Shown here: one piece after another, positions 5,938 through 13,106 of the stretch
How the letters are laid out: each line of letters opens with the position of its first letter
Numbering within the stretch: position 1 is the first letter of the stretch
From: JACQCE01 sp041484905
Lineage (GTDB): Bacteria; Nitrospirota; Nitrospiria; JACQCE01
Direction: 5' to 3'
Assembly (NCBI GenBank): GCA_041484905.1
Contig: JBGPIL010000033.1
Location: 1-15,179, forward strand
Length of the DNA: 15,179 nt
Program-made: the position numbers and the translations under genes
The notes under the pieces: model-generated
Database searches by the model: none
What the model saw: only the letters and a program-made list of their open reading frames with translations
Told to the model about the DNA's origin: nothing

Positions 5938-7951
5938 CGTTGCCCTCTAGCTGTTCAAGAGAGACTTTGACTGCGGCCGCGTCAACATTGAAAAATTGTT
6001 TCTCAGGGGAGGATGCCGCGGCCTGCAGTCCCGCCATCTTGACAATCGACAGAATCTTCTTGTACTCGGTTTTTGCTTTCTTGAAATTGCCCTCTTTGAC
6101 ATACAGGTTGCCCAGCGACACACGGGCCGGCAGAAAATAGGGCTCAAGATCCACGGCATGCTTGAACACCAGTTTGGCCGCATCCGGATCCTCCAGTTTG
6201 ACATAGATCTTCCCCATCTCCTCAAAGTTGTTGGGCTGATAGGGATTGAGATCCACGGCTCGCTGATAGTAGCGGAGCGCGTTCTGGTACAGATACTCCT
6301 GGGTATCGGACTCGGCCGTCCCGAACGCCAGGAACGAATAGATATCCCCCAACCGCCGTGGATACTCCTCATTCTGCGTGTTCAGGGAGCGTGAATAATT
6401 CAATTCAAAGGTCGCATCATTGGTCCAATCCATCTCGCCCGTGTCATGATATCGTTGAAACAGCGCGGCTGCAAGGCTTGAATGATACTGGGTCTTGCCG
6501 GGGTCCCACCAGGTGGCCCAATTATACAAACGGACGGCCCGCTCGGCCTCTCCAGCCTGAAGCGACCGGTCGCCGAACCGCGCGTAGCTGTAGGCCACCA
6601 TCGGACGAGCCATCACCACCGACAAGAGCACGGCAATGACCAGAATCGATGCGCGGTAAAATCGCACATAGCGCCGATCACGATCCGGCAGCGCGATTGT
6701 CAGGCGCCGCTCCGGAAACAGGAGCATCTTCAGGCAGAGCAGCACCCCGCCATAGAACGCAAACAGCAGCGCAATTGCCGGTTCATGAAAATTGGCATCG
6801 ACCAGGGCCTGCGTGAGCGTCCCGGCCAGCCCGGCGCCGAGCCCGAGCACGACGCCCGTATACACAGCCGGCGATCCTCGTGACAAGAACCGCCACACAT
6901 CCAGACCGTATATGACGATGCCGAGAAGAAAGACCGCCAGCGCCGCCAGCCCCAATTCCACCGCCACGCCCAGGTATTCGTTATGGGGCGTCGTGCTCCA
7001 ACGCCCGTATCGAGCCAGCGCCCCCTCCACGGGGAAATTATAGCGGGGCCAATAATATTGGAACATCCCAAGCCCGATCCCCACCGGGTGGTCCAGGATC
7101 ATTCGTCCCGCGCTCTTCCAAATATCGCCGCGCGAATAGGCATACAGATCTCTGACCGGCTGATCAATGACGCGCTCGATCACCGGGTTGGGGATCACCA
7201 CCATCAGGAGCAGGGCAATCACCAGCGCCAACAGGCCTCTCTTTCCAAACCGAACCACCAGCACGATCGCCGCAGCCACACCAAGAGACAACATTGCCCC
7301 TCGTGAACCTGTGACGATCAATCCCATCACCATGAGCAACAGACTGACCGCTGTCAGCGCATGGACTCCCCGGCCGGAGGACTTTCCCAGAGAGGCCGCC
7401 ATCTCGTCCCACAACCGGCGATCCTCGGTAAACAGACAGGCCCCCGCCAGCGCGATCAATGGCACGAGAAAGCCGCCCAGATAATTGGGATTGAAAAAGG
7501 TCCCCGTCGCGCGCCCAGCCCCCAACCCGCCATACTGCACGATGCCCACCACCGCTTCGATGCCCCCCAATACTAACAGGATCACACAGCTTCGCATGAT
7601 GAGTCTCTTCGACTGAAAGAATACGAGCGTCGCGCCAAACACCAGCAAATACATCACGAGGTTGATCGTCCATTCGACACTGATATTTTTATACGGAGAG
7701 GTCAGCGTGGTCCCAATGACCACGAGCATGAACAGAACGATAATCGGATAGAAACCGGTTCGAGGAATATCCACGGCGCCGGCCCGGAAGAACTGCAACA
7801 GCAGACCGGCGAATAAGAACACCGCGCCGAGCCGGAGGAGGGTCAACGCCGGATAGGGGCTCCCGCCCTGATCAAGAGGGGCCACGCAGAGCAGAACCAG
7901 CAGGCCATAGGCCCACAGGGACGGCGGGCGTATCTTCTGCTCATCCAGCAT
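5909..7951 (-). CDS. O-antigen ligase/polymerase-family membrane protein with C-terminal TPR domain
   Basis: This 680-residue protein has about 11-12 hydrophobic spans (residues 12-410) and another near 433-450, followed by TPR-type repeats (about 455-660) that should lie in the periplasm. Wzy_C/WaaL family marks are RATGTFFNPNYLGG (147-160), TGSRGA (214-219), the periplasmic loop HPVGIGLGMF (289-298) and TPHNEYLGVAVELG (321-334), whose His-Asn pair sits where the catalytic loop of these enzymes is expected. Such proteins polymerise glycans or transfer lipid-linked glycans to lipid A or to proteins. Being 11 bases downstream of two pilin genes, it is a candidate pilin oligosaccharyltransferase (PglL/PilO-like), but a polymerase for the polysaccharide exported by the neighbouring Wzm/Wzt system is equally plausible. 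No good ribosome-binding site is visible before ATG 7951. Confidence 0.88.
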   Translation of the reverse strand: MLDEQKIRPPSLWAYGLLVLLCVAPLDQGGSPYPALTLLRLGAVFLFAGLLLQFFRAGAVDIPRTGFYPIIVLFMLVVIGTTLTSPYKNISVEWTINLVMYLLVFGATLVFFQSKRLIMRSCVILLVLGGIEAVVGIVQYGGLGAGRATGTFFNPNYLGGFLVPLIALAGACLFTEDRRLWDEMAASLGKSSGRGVHALTAVSLLLMVMGLIVTGSRGAMLSLGVAAAIVLVVRFGKRGLLALVIALLLMVVIPNPVIERVIDQPVRDLYAYSRGDIWKSAGRMILDHPVGIGLGMFQYYWPRYNFPVEGALARYGRWSTTPHNEYLGVAVELGLAALAVFLLGIVIYGLDVWRFLSRGSPAVYTGVVLGLGAGLAGTLTQALVDANFHEPAIALLFAFYGGVLLCLKMLLFPERRLTIALPDRDRRYVRFYRASILVIAVLLSVVMARPMVAYSYARFGDRSLQAGEAERAVRLYNWATWWDPGKTQYHSSLAAALFQRYHDTGEMDWTNDATFELNYSRSLNTQNEEYPRRLGDIYSFLAFGTAESDTQEYLYQNALRYYQRAVDLNPYQPNNFEEMGKIYVKLEDPDAAKLVFKHAVDLEPYFLPARVSLGNLYVKEGNFKKAKTEYKKILSIVKMAGLQAAASSPEKQFFNVDAAAVKVSLEQLEGNDALTGIVHN

Positions 7952-7962
7952 GAAGGAGGGCG

Positions 7963-8514
7963 TTATTCAGACACGTCATTGTGGCCGGCGACGTTGGTCA
8001 GCAGGCGCGTGAGCGAGAGCGTCCACTGATCGGTCGTGGCGTCATTATCCAGATTTCCCACGGCGCCGATCGTAAAATCGGTGACGGTCACCGTCGCCGT
8101 GGCAGGAAGATCGGTCTCCTGGAGTTGCGTGCCATCACTTTTGGTCATATAGGTCAAGACGGCGCCCGGGAGCACGTCCGTCGAGTTATTTCCCGCAGAA
8201 ACCCCGGCGCCTTCAGGGACCAGGCGGCCGCCCGGATCGAAATTATCGACTTGAAAACCGTAATTATATCGAGGCGAGCCGGAAGGCAGCCATCCCATGA
8301 CACTCAGATCGGTCGTATATGAACCAAATTCCACCCGGAAGGCTTCGATGGCCGTATAGATGGCGCCCAGGTTGGCCTTGGCCTCGGCCTGGCGCGATTT
8401 GGCCTGAAACCTCATGAAGTTCGGAATTGCAATGGCCGCCAGAATCCCGATAATCGCCACCACGATCATCAACTCGATCAGCGTAAATCCCTTCCTGTCG
8501 CGAAGAGTGATCAT
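7963..8514 (-). CDS. Type IV pilin, second copy
   Basis: This is a prepilin of 183 residues. The class III leader MITLRDRKG is short and basic, cleavage falls before Phe10, and Glu14 is the conserved Glu5 of mature pilins, followed by the hydrophobic helix ELMIVVAIIGILAAIAIP. The start is ATG 8514 with AAGGG just upstream; an in-frame GTG at 8553 lies in the intergenic hairpin and is rejected. The globular part has SYTTDL, GSPRYNYGF, AVGNLDND and a C-terminal LTNVAGHNDVSE, like the upstream copy. Unlike that copy it has no cysteines in the globular part. It is probably a major or alternate pilus subunit assembled at the inner membrane. A GspG-type pseudopilin is less likely given its length and C-terminus. 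Confidence 0.9.
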   Translation of the reverse strand: MITLRDRKGFTLIELMIVVAIIGILAAIAIPNFMRFQAKSRQAEAKANLGAIYTAIEAFRVEFGSYTTDLSVMGWLPSGSPRYNYGFQVDNFDPGGRLVPEGAGVSAGNNSTDVLPGAVLTYMTKSDGTQLQETDLPATATVTVTDFTIGAVGNLDNDATTDQWTLSLTRLLTNVAGHNDVSE

Positions 8515-8521
8515 CGGCGCC

Positions 8522-8570
8522 CTTTTGAAGAGAGAAAGGGGAAGGCACTCCACACAGGAATGCCTTCCCC
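8522..8570 (-). terminator. Terminator-like hairpin between the two pilin genes
   Basis: On the minus strand 14-base arms (8570-8557 and 8551-8538) enclose a 5-base loop; in RNA the only non-Watson-Crick pair is G-U. The downstream tract TTTCTCTCTT gives a mixed U-rich tail. It begins 15 bases after the first pilin stop. It could end most transcripts after pilin 1 or act as a 3' stabilising stem, leaving partial read-through into pilin 2 and the ligase-family gene. Confidence 0.75.
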
Positions 8571-8585
8571 TCCCCGGTTAGAGAG

Positions 8586-9143
8586 TTACTGCGAAACGTC
8601 CTGGTTTCCAGCGACGTTTGTAAGGACGCGTGTAAAGGTCATCGTCCACCAATCGTCAGTGACATCGTTATCGATGTTCCCGACCGCACCGACCGTATAT
8701 TGCGTCTGTTGCGCGGTCGTTCCGGTGGGAAGATCACCCGGGCCATACACCGTCGTCCCATCACTCTTGACGACGTTCGCGCTGTTGCAGGAACCGCCGG
8801 CCGAGCAAATCCCGGCGCCGATCACCTCTCGATTGGCTGCAGCCGTGCTGCCCGTTCCAGCCGTCGCGCCGGCTGTGGTGAACCCATAGAGATACCGGGG
8901 CGAACCCGAGGGCGCCCACCCGACCTGAATCAGGTCCGTCGTGTAGGAGTTAAACTCGGCCCGATACGACTCTTCCGACGTGAACAGCCCGCCCAGATTG
9001 GTCTTCGCTTCAGCCTGGCGGGATTTCGCCTGGAACCGAAGGAAGTTCGGGATGGCGATGGCGGCCAAGATCCCGATGATCGCGACCACGATCATCAGTT
9101 CGATCAGGGTAAAACCCTTTTTGGTGTACAGTGCCCTTATCAT
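8586..9143 (-). CDS. pilA: Type IV pilin, first copy (probable major pilin)
   Basis: This 185-residue prepilin gives a mature subunit of 175 residues after prepilin peptidase cuts between Gly10 and Phe11 (leader MIRALYTKKG). Glu15 is the conserved Glu5, and the helix ELMIVVAIIGILAAIAIPNF follows. The globular domain has EFNSYTTDL, GSPRYLYGF, a cysteine pair (Cys113, Cys119), and GAVGNIDND before DDWWTMTFTR and LTNVAGNQDVSQ. The GNIDND-type C-terminus is typical of PilA proteins from Myxococcus-like bacteria. The start is strongly supported by AGGAGGAG about 5 bases before ATG. A sigma54 promoter about 100 bases upstream and a hairpin just after the stop suggest high, PilR-type regulated expression. 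It heads a unit that continues into a second pilin, a ligase-family protein and an ABC transporter. Confidence 0.93.
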   Translation of the reverse strand: MIRALYTKKGFTLIELMIVVAIIGILAAIAIPNFLRFQAKSRQAEAKTNLGGLFTSEESYRAEFNSYTTDLIQVGWAPSGSPRYLYGFTTAGATAGTGSTAAANREVIGAGICSAGGSCNSANVVKSDGTTVYGPGDLPTGTTAQQTQYTVGAVGNIDNDVTDDWWTMTFTRVLTNVAGNQDVSQ

Positions 9144-9243
9144 GACTTCTCCTCCTGGTGTGTGGTTGCCTGTCTGTTTCTTGCCTTCCGTCGCTCTACT
9201 GCCCCCTTGATCATGGCAGTTGCGGATACGTTGCCCTTAAATA

Positions 9244-9262
9244 ATGCATGTGCCGTGCCAAA
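9244..9262 (-). promoter_or_regulatory. Sigma54 (RpoN) promoter of the pilin operon
   Basis: Reading from 9261 on the minus strand, TTGGCACGG-CAC-ATGCA matches the sigma54 consensus TTGGCACGG-N3-TTGCW at all but one fixed position. The diagnostic GG (9259-9258) and GC (9247-9246) are separated by exactly 10 bases. Transcription would begin near 9234, giving a leader of about 90 bases. Sigma54 control with the PilS/PilR pair is established for pilA in several bacteria; the activator gene is not in this window. Confidence 0.85.
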
Positions 9263-9329
9263 GGCCAGCCTTAACTTTATATGCCATTTCAACCGGTTCC
9301 ATTCACGACGCCCTCTTTCCAGCCACAAT

Positions 9330-9346
9330 CCGCCGATCTACGGCGG
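9330..9346. promoter_or_regulatory. Inverted repeat, candidate activator (enhancer) site
   Basis: CCGCCG-ATCTA-CGGCGG is a perfect 6-5-6 inverted repeat centred about 104 bp upstream of the predicted sigma54 transcription start, a typical distance for an enhancer-binding protein. No T-run follows on either strand that would make it a terminator for the preceding TPR gene. Its role as a PilR-type site is inference only. Confidence 0.35.
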
Positions 9347-9433
9347 CACAGGTGACAATTCTCGTCAGCCCGCGGCGACCCGCCACGAACCCATGCGAAA
9401 AAAGAGGGCGAAAAAGAGGGAACAGACGGGGGA

Positions 9434-11347
9434 TCAGGTGCCGGACGGCGATGGCGACACAGCGGTTTCCTTGTGTCCACTGGCTGTGGGAGATTGCGGC
9501 TTCCTGTCGGGTGTCGCAGTGGAGTCGCCGGACGATGGCACGTCCGGGGCCGAGCCAAAACCGGCCGCTTCGAATCGGCTGCGCAACTTTTGATTGCTCG
9601 GATCGAGGCGCAACGACTTGATCCAGGCGGCCTTGGCCTCCTCAAGACGCTGACTCTTCAGATACACTTCGCCCAGATGCTCCTGAATGACCGCGTCGTC
9701 CGGCATCAACTGGATGGCCCGCTGCAATTCCTTCAACGCCTCTGTGGTCCGGCCGAGTTTATAGTAAGCCCATCCCAGACTGTCGACAAATGCGCCTTCA
9801 TCGGGTTTCACCGATAGGGCGCGCTTGATCAGGTCGACGGCTTCGTTGAGCCGGATCCCGCGATCCGCGTAGGTGTAGCCCAGATAGTTCAGGGCGTTGG
9901 CATGCTTTGGATCGATCCGGAGCACGGCGGCCATCTGCGCGGCGAGGTCGTCGAGCCGGTTCAGCTTGTCATAGACCGTGCCCAGGTTAAAGTGCAGATC
10001 GGCATGATCGGGGTGGATGGCGATGCCGGCGTCGAAGGCTTTGGCGGCCTCGTCATAGCGTTCAGCTTCCAGATAAATATAGCCCTTCACCAGATAGAGG
10101 TCTGCCCGCTGGGCATCAATCTTGGCCGCCCGCTCCACGTAGCTCAGCGCCTTGGCCGTTTCCTTCCGATGACCGTAGAGGGCGCCCAGACGGAAGAGTG
10201 GTTCGGGGCTGTCAGGAGCCAGCGCCGCCACCCGCTCGTACAACGCCATCGCCCGGTCAAAATCCTTCGTCTCCTCATAGAGGGCGGCCAGATACCCCAA
10301 CAACCGCTGGTCGTTCGGGTGGGCGTCGGAGACCACAACAATTTCCCGGATGGCTTTGTCAAACTCCTGCAGATCGATCAGGATCAGCCCGCGCCGAAGC
10401 CTGGCCTCCATATCCTGCGGATCTTCCTCGATCGCAGCGTCGAGCACCGCCAGCGCCTTGTCGGACGCCTTTTGGCGCAGGTAGAGCTGGATCAACCGGT
10501 TGCGAACTTCCGCCGTCCGGCGGTCGCCACCCTGATCCAGATAGGACTGGTACAACGCCACCGCCTTCTCGGACTGCCCCTTCTGCTCATATAATTCACC
10601 CAGGGCCAGCGTCGAATGCACAAAGTCCATGTCCAGTTTTCGAGCGGTTTCATACGCCTTGATGGCGTTGCGATCATCGCCCGCCTCCTTCTCGACACGG
10701 CCGAGGTAGTAAAAGCCGATCGGCGATTCAGGATCGCGCTCGATGGCGCGCCGGATCATTGCCCTCGCCTTTTCGAAGCGTTTTACATTGGCGTAGAGCA
10801 GTCCGAGATTATAATAGAGGTCAAGACGGCCGGGGTCGGTCTGCACGGCCGTTTCCAGATACCCGACGGCCTCCTCGGGGCGGCCGATGCCGGCCAACGC
10901 GCTGCTGATCAGCAGCAGCGACGGCACATGGCGCGGGTCAAACGCCAGTGCGCGCTTGGCGTACCCGATCGCCTCCTGCAACTGCCCCTGACGCATGAGC
11001 AGCTCGGCCACGCGGACATGTAAAAACACCGACTGCTCGTCGATGGCCAACGCCGCGAGGTATTCCTCCATCGCGCGCTTGCCGTCGCCGTCGCGCTCGG
11101 CCAGCATGGCGGTCAGCGCATGGTGATAGGCTTCGGCCGGCGCCATGCGGATCGGCTCTTCCGGCGCACCATCAGCCGCGGCAACGGCGACCGTCGAAAC
11201 CGCGGGGCGATGCGGCAGGATGCTGCAGCCCGCACCGAGGAGCGCGACACCTGACAGGATGAGCACGCAGAGGGAGGCAGGGGGAAGAAACGAAACCGGC
11301 CTCCCCGTGTTGTGACCGTCTGCCCTCTGGAGTTGCCGCATAGCCAT
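9434..11347 (-). CDS. Large TPR-repeat lipoprotein
   Basis: This 637-residue protein starts with a lipoprotein-type signal: hydrophobic LCVLILSGVALLGAGCSIL with the predicted lipid-bearing Cys41. From about residue 70 to 600 it consists of tandem TPR units (for example the repeats containing YYNLGLLYANVKRFEKA, LGELYEQKGQSEKAVALYQ and LGYTYADRGIRLNEAVDLI), more than a dozen by eye. The tail is Pro/Ser/Thr-rich and probably disordered. TPR lipoproteins scaffold envelope complexes, including pilus secretin pilotins (PilF/PilW), but those are much shorter, so no specific role is assigned. The open frame extends to 11584 across tatA; I reject that because a good promoter at 11366-11394 sits just upstream of ATG 11347. 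ATG 11341 is an alternative. No ribosome-binding site is seen at either. Confidence 0.85.
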   Translation of the reverse strand: MAMRQLQRADGHNTGRPVSFLPPASLCVLILSGVALLGAGCSILPHRPAVSTVAVAAADGAPEEPIRMAPAEAYHHALTAMLAERDGDGKRAMEEYLAALAIDEQSVFLHVRVAELLMRQGQLQEAIGYAKRALAFDPRHVPSLLLISSALAGIGRPEEAVGYLETAVQTDPGRLDLYYNLGLLYANVKRFEKARAMIRRAIERDPESPIGFYYLGRVEKEAGDDRNAIKAYETARKLDMDFVHSTLALGELYEQKGQSEKAVALYQSYLDQGGDRRTAEVRNRLIQLYLRQKASDKALAVLDAAIEEDPQDMEARLRRGLILIDLQEFDKAIREIVVVSDAHPNDQRLLGYLAALYEETKDFDRAMALYERVAALAPDSPEPLFRLGALYGHRKETAKALSYVERAAKIDAQRADLYLVKGYIYLEAERYDEAAKAFDAGIAIHPDHADLHFNLGTVYDKLNRLDDLAAQMAAVLRIDPKHANALNYLGYTYADRGIRLNEAVDLIKRALSVKPDEGAFVDSLGWAYYKLGRTTEALKELQRAIQLMPDDAVIQEHLGEVYLKSQRLEEAKAAWIKSLRLDPSNQKLRSRFEAAGFGSAPDVPSSGDSTATPDRKPQSPTASGHKETAVSPSPSGT

Positions 11348-11365
11348 AAGAAGATAGTAATTTTG

Positions 11366-11394
11366 ATTAAAACACAGGGTTGGGATGAAGTCAA
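11366..11394 (-). promoter_or_regulatory. Sigma70-type promoter of the TPR lipoprotein gene
   Basis: TTGACT (11394-11389) and TTTAAT (11371-11366) are each one base from consensus and are separated by the ideal 17 bases. Transcription should start near 11359, only about 12 bases before ATG 11347. This separates the TPR gene from tatA and supports the short start. Confidence 0.7.
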
Positions 11395-11429
11395 ACCGGA
11401 ACGGCGGACTTTTCAGAAAAGAAAACAGG

Positions 11430-11636
11430 TTACGGCGTCTGAGGGGGCTTGGGCGGCGTGTCGTTTGAATTGCGAGAGTTCGGGTCAGACTGATCCGGCC
11501 CCTCCGACATGCCCTTTTTAAATCCCCGGATGGCCTTGCCCAACCCCTCACCGATTTCCGGCAATTTCCCGACGCCAAACACAATCAACACGATCACCAG
11601 AATGATCAGCAATTCCTGCATGCCGAGACCAAACAT
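11430..11636 (-). CDS. tatA: Twin-arginine translocase subunit TatA/TatE
   Basis: This 68-residue protein belongs to the TatA family, which with TatC moves folded proteins across the inner membrane. It has a short N-terminus, one membrane helix (about 6-22), the hinge FG (20-21), and an amphipathic helix VGKLPEIGEGLGKAIRGFKK (22-41), then a hydrophilic Pro/Asn-rich tail. Length and motifs are standard. GAGGAG lies about 7 bases before ATG 11636. No tatB or tatC is nearby in the window. It follows dnaB after a 123-bp gap that contains hairpins but no obvious promoter. Confidence 0.95.
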   Translation of the reverse strand: MFGLGMQELLIILVIVLIVFGVGKLPEIGEGLGKAIRGFKKGMSEGPDQSDPNSRNSNDTPPKPPQTP

Positions 11637-11723
11637 TGTGCGCTCCTCTCATTTAGGCGGTGGAGCCCAGGACTCATCCATGGGCGGAATCCCGCTCGCA
11701 CCGAGGTTCGGCACGAGGTGAGC

Positions 11724-11750
11724 GCAGCCCCGGCTGAGAGCGGGGCCTGC
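11724..11750 (-). repeat. GC-rich hairpin after dnaB
   Basis: In the 123-bp gap between dnaB and tatA, GCAGCCCCG (11724-11732) pairs with CGGGGCCTGC (11741-11750) with one bulged base and an 8-base loop. A second, weaker imperfect repeat lies at about 11695-11717 (CTCG and CCGA arms). There is no following T-run on the minus strand, so a Rho-independent terminator is not supported; a 3'-end stabilising stem for dnaB mRNA is possible. Confidence 0.45.
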
Positions 11751-11759
11751 GTCGAGGGG

Positions 11760-13106
11760 TCAGTAACCCGCCGCATGCGGCATGAACCGCGTGTATTCCT
11801 TCAAAAAGACGACGTCAACATCGCCCGTCGGCCCGTTGCGCTGCTTGCTGACGATGATCTTGGCCATGTTGCGGTTCTCTTCGGTCGGCTTGAACACTTC
11901 CTCACGAAAGACGAACATCACCACATCCGCATCCTGTTCGATGGCGCCCGATTCCCTGAGATCCGACAGTTGCGGCCGGCGGTCCGTCCGGCTCTCGACC
12001 GCGCGCGATAACTGAGACAATGCAATCACCGGCACGCGGAGTTCCTTGGCCAGCGCTTTCAAAGAGCGGGAAATTTCGGAGATTTCCTGCTCCCGGTTGT
12101 CGGCATCACCTCGGCCGCGCATCAGCTGCAGGTAGTCCACAATGATCAGGGCCAGATCCTGGTCCCGGCTGAGCCGGCGGGCCTTGGCCCTCAACTCCAG
12201 CACGGACAGGCCGGCGCTGTCATCGATGAAGATCGGCGCCTCCGTGATGCGCCCCGCCGCCGCGGTCAGCTTTGGCCAGTCCGCGGCGCCCAGATAGCCG
12301 GAGCGCAATTTGTGGGCGTCGACCCGCGCCTCCGCGCAGAGCATTCGAATGGCCAGCTGTTCGCGGGCCATTTCCAGGCTGAAGATCGCCGCGGGCAGCC
12401 GCTTTTCAATCGCGGCAAACTGGGCGATGTTCAGCGCAAAAGCCGTCTTGCCCATGCTGGGACGGCCGGCGACAATGATCAAATCCCCCGGATGCAGCCC
12501 GGCCGTCAGATTGTCCAGCTCGGGAATGCCGGTGGGCACGCCCGTCACGCTTTCCTTCTGCTCGTACCGCCGCTCGATCATCTCGAAGCTTTCCTTGACG
12601 ATTTCGCGGATCGGGTGGAACGGCGACTTCATCTTGGCATCGGAGATGCCGAAAATGCGCTGTTCGGCGTAGTCGAGCAACTCCTCGATGCGCCCGGTCG
12701 ATTCGTAGCCCCGGGCGGCGATCTCGGTGGACGTCTGCACCAACTGGCGGAGCAACGACTTTTCGTGGACGATCTTGGCGTGGTGGCTGATATTGGCCGC
12801 GGTCGGGACGGCGTTGACAAGCTCGGTCAGATAGGCGGCGCCGCCGACCCCCTCCAGATCGTTCCGCCGCCTCAGCGCCTCGGTCAGCGTCACCAAATCG
12901 ATCGCCTCATTGCGGTCGCTCAACTCGATGACAGCCTGGAAGATCCGGCGATGGGCCTCTTTGTAAAAATCGTCGGCGATCAGCAGTTCCATCGCGCGAT
13001 TGAGCGCGTGGTTGTCCAGCAACACGGCTCCCAGCACGGATTGCTCCGCCTCAAGATTCTGGGGGGGCAGTTTCTCCAGGCCGACGGCAAACGGATTAAT
13101 CGCCAT
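11760..13106 (-). CDS. dnaB: Replicative DNA helicase DnaB
   Basis: This hexameric 5'-3' helicase unwinds DNA at the replication fork and binds primase. From ATG 13106 it is 448 residues, normal for the family. The N-terminal domain begins with PPQNLEAEQSVLGAVLLD (14-31) and covers about 12-115; the RecA-like domain (about 185-445) has Walker A GRPSMGKT (214-221), Walker B IIVDYLQL (321-328), SQLSR (364-368), DLRESGAIEQDAD (382-394) and KQRNGPTG (421-428) with the arginine-finger region. No intein interrupts it. The frame is open to 13235, but GGGGAGG lies about 10 bases before ATG 13106, making an 11-bp overlap with hisZ; ATG 13133 is a weaker alternative. It is probably co-transcribed with hisZ and serA. 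Confidence 0.97.
   Translation of the reverse strand: MAINPFAVGLEKLPPQNLEAEQSVLGAVLLDNHALNRAMELLIADDFYKEAHRRIFQAVIELSDRNEAIDLVTLTEALRRRNDLEGVGGAAYLTELVNAVPTAANISHHAKIVHEKSLLRQLVQTSTEIAARGYESTGRIEELLDYAEQRIFGISDAKMKSPFHPIREIVKESFEMIERRYEQKESVTGVPTGIPELDNLTAGLHPGDLIIVAGRPSMGKTAFALNIAQFAAIEKRLPAAIFSLEMAREQLAIRMLCAEARVDAHKLRSGYLGAADWPKLTAAAGRITEAPIFIDDSAGLSVLELRAKARRLSRDQDLALIIVDYLQLMRGRGDADNREQEISEISRSLKALAKELRVPVIALSQLSRAVESRTDRRPQLSDLRESGAIEQDADVVMFVFREEVFKPTEENRNMAKIIVSKQRNGPTGDVDVVFLKEYTRFMPHAAGY

Noticed and set aside
8515..8553. Longer start (GTG 8553) for the second pilin
   Set aside because: The start lies in the loop of the intergenic hairpin and would give an atypically long leader; ATG 8514 has a proper ribosome-binding site and a standard basic leader.
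7963..9143. Type II secretion pseudopilins (GspG)
   Set aside because: The proteins are longer and have the GNIDND/GNLDND C-terminus of PilA-type pilins; no gsp genes are nearby.
9330..9346. Intrinsic terminator of the TPR lipoprotein gene
   Set aside because: The stem is only 6 bp with no T-run on the minus strand, and it lies about 90 bases after the stop.
11348..11584. N-terminal extension of the TPR lipoprotein
   Set aside because: It overlaps tatA, would bury the lipoprotein signal about 120 residues in, and lies upstream of a good promoter.
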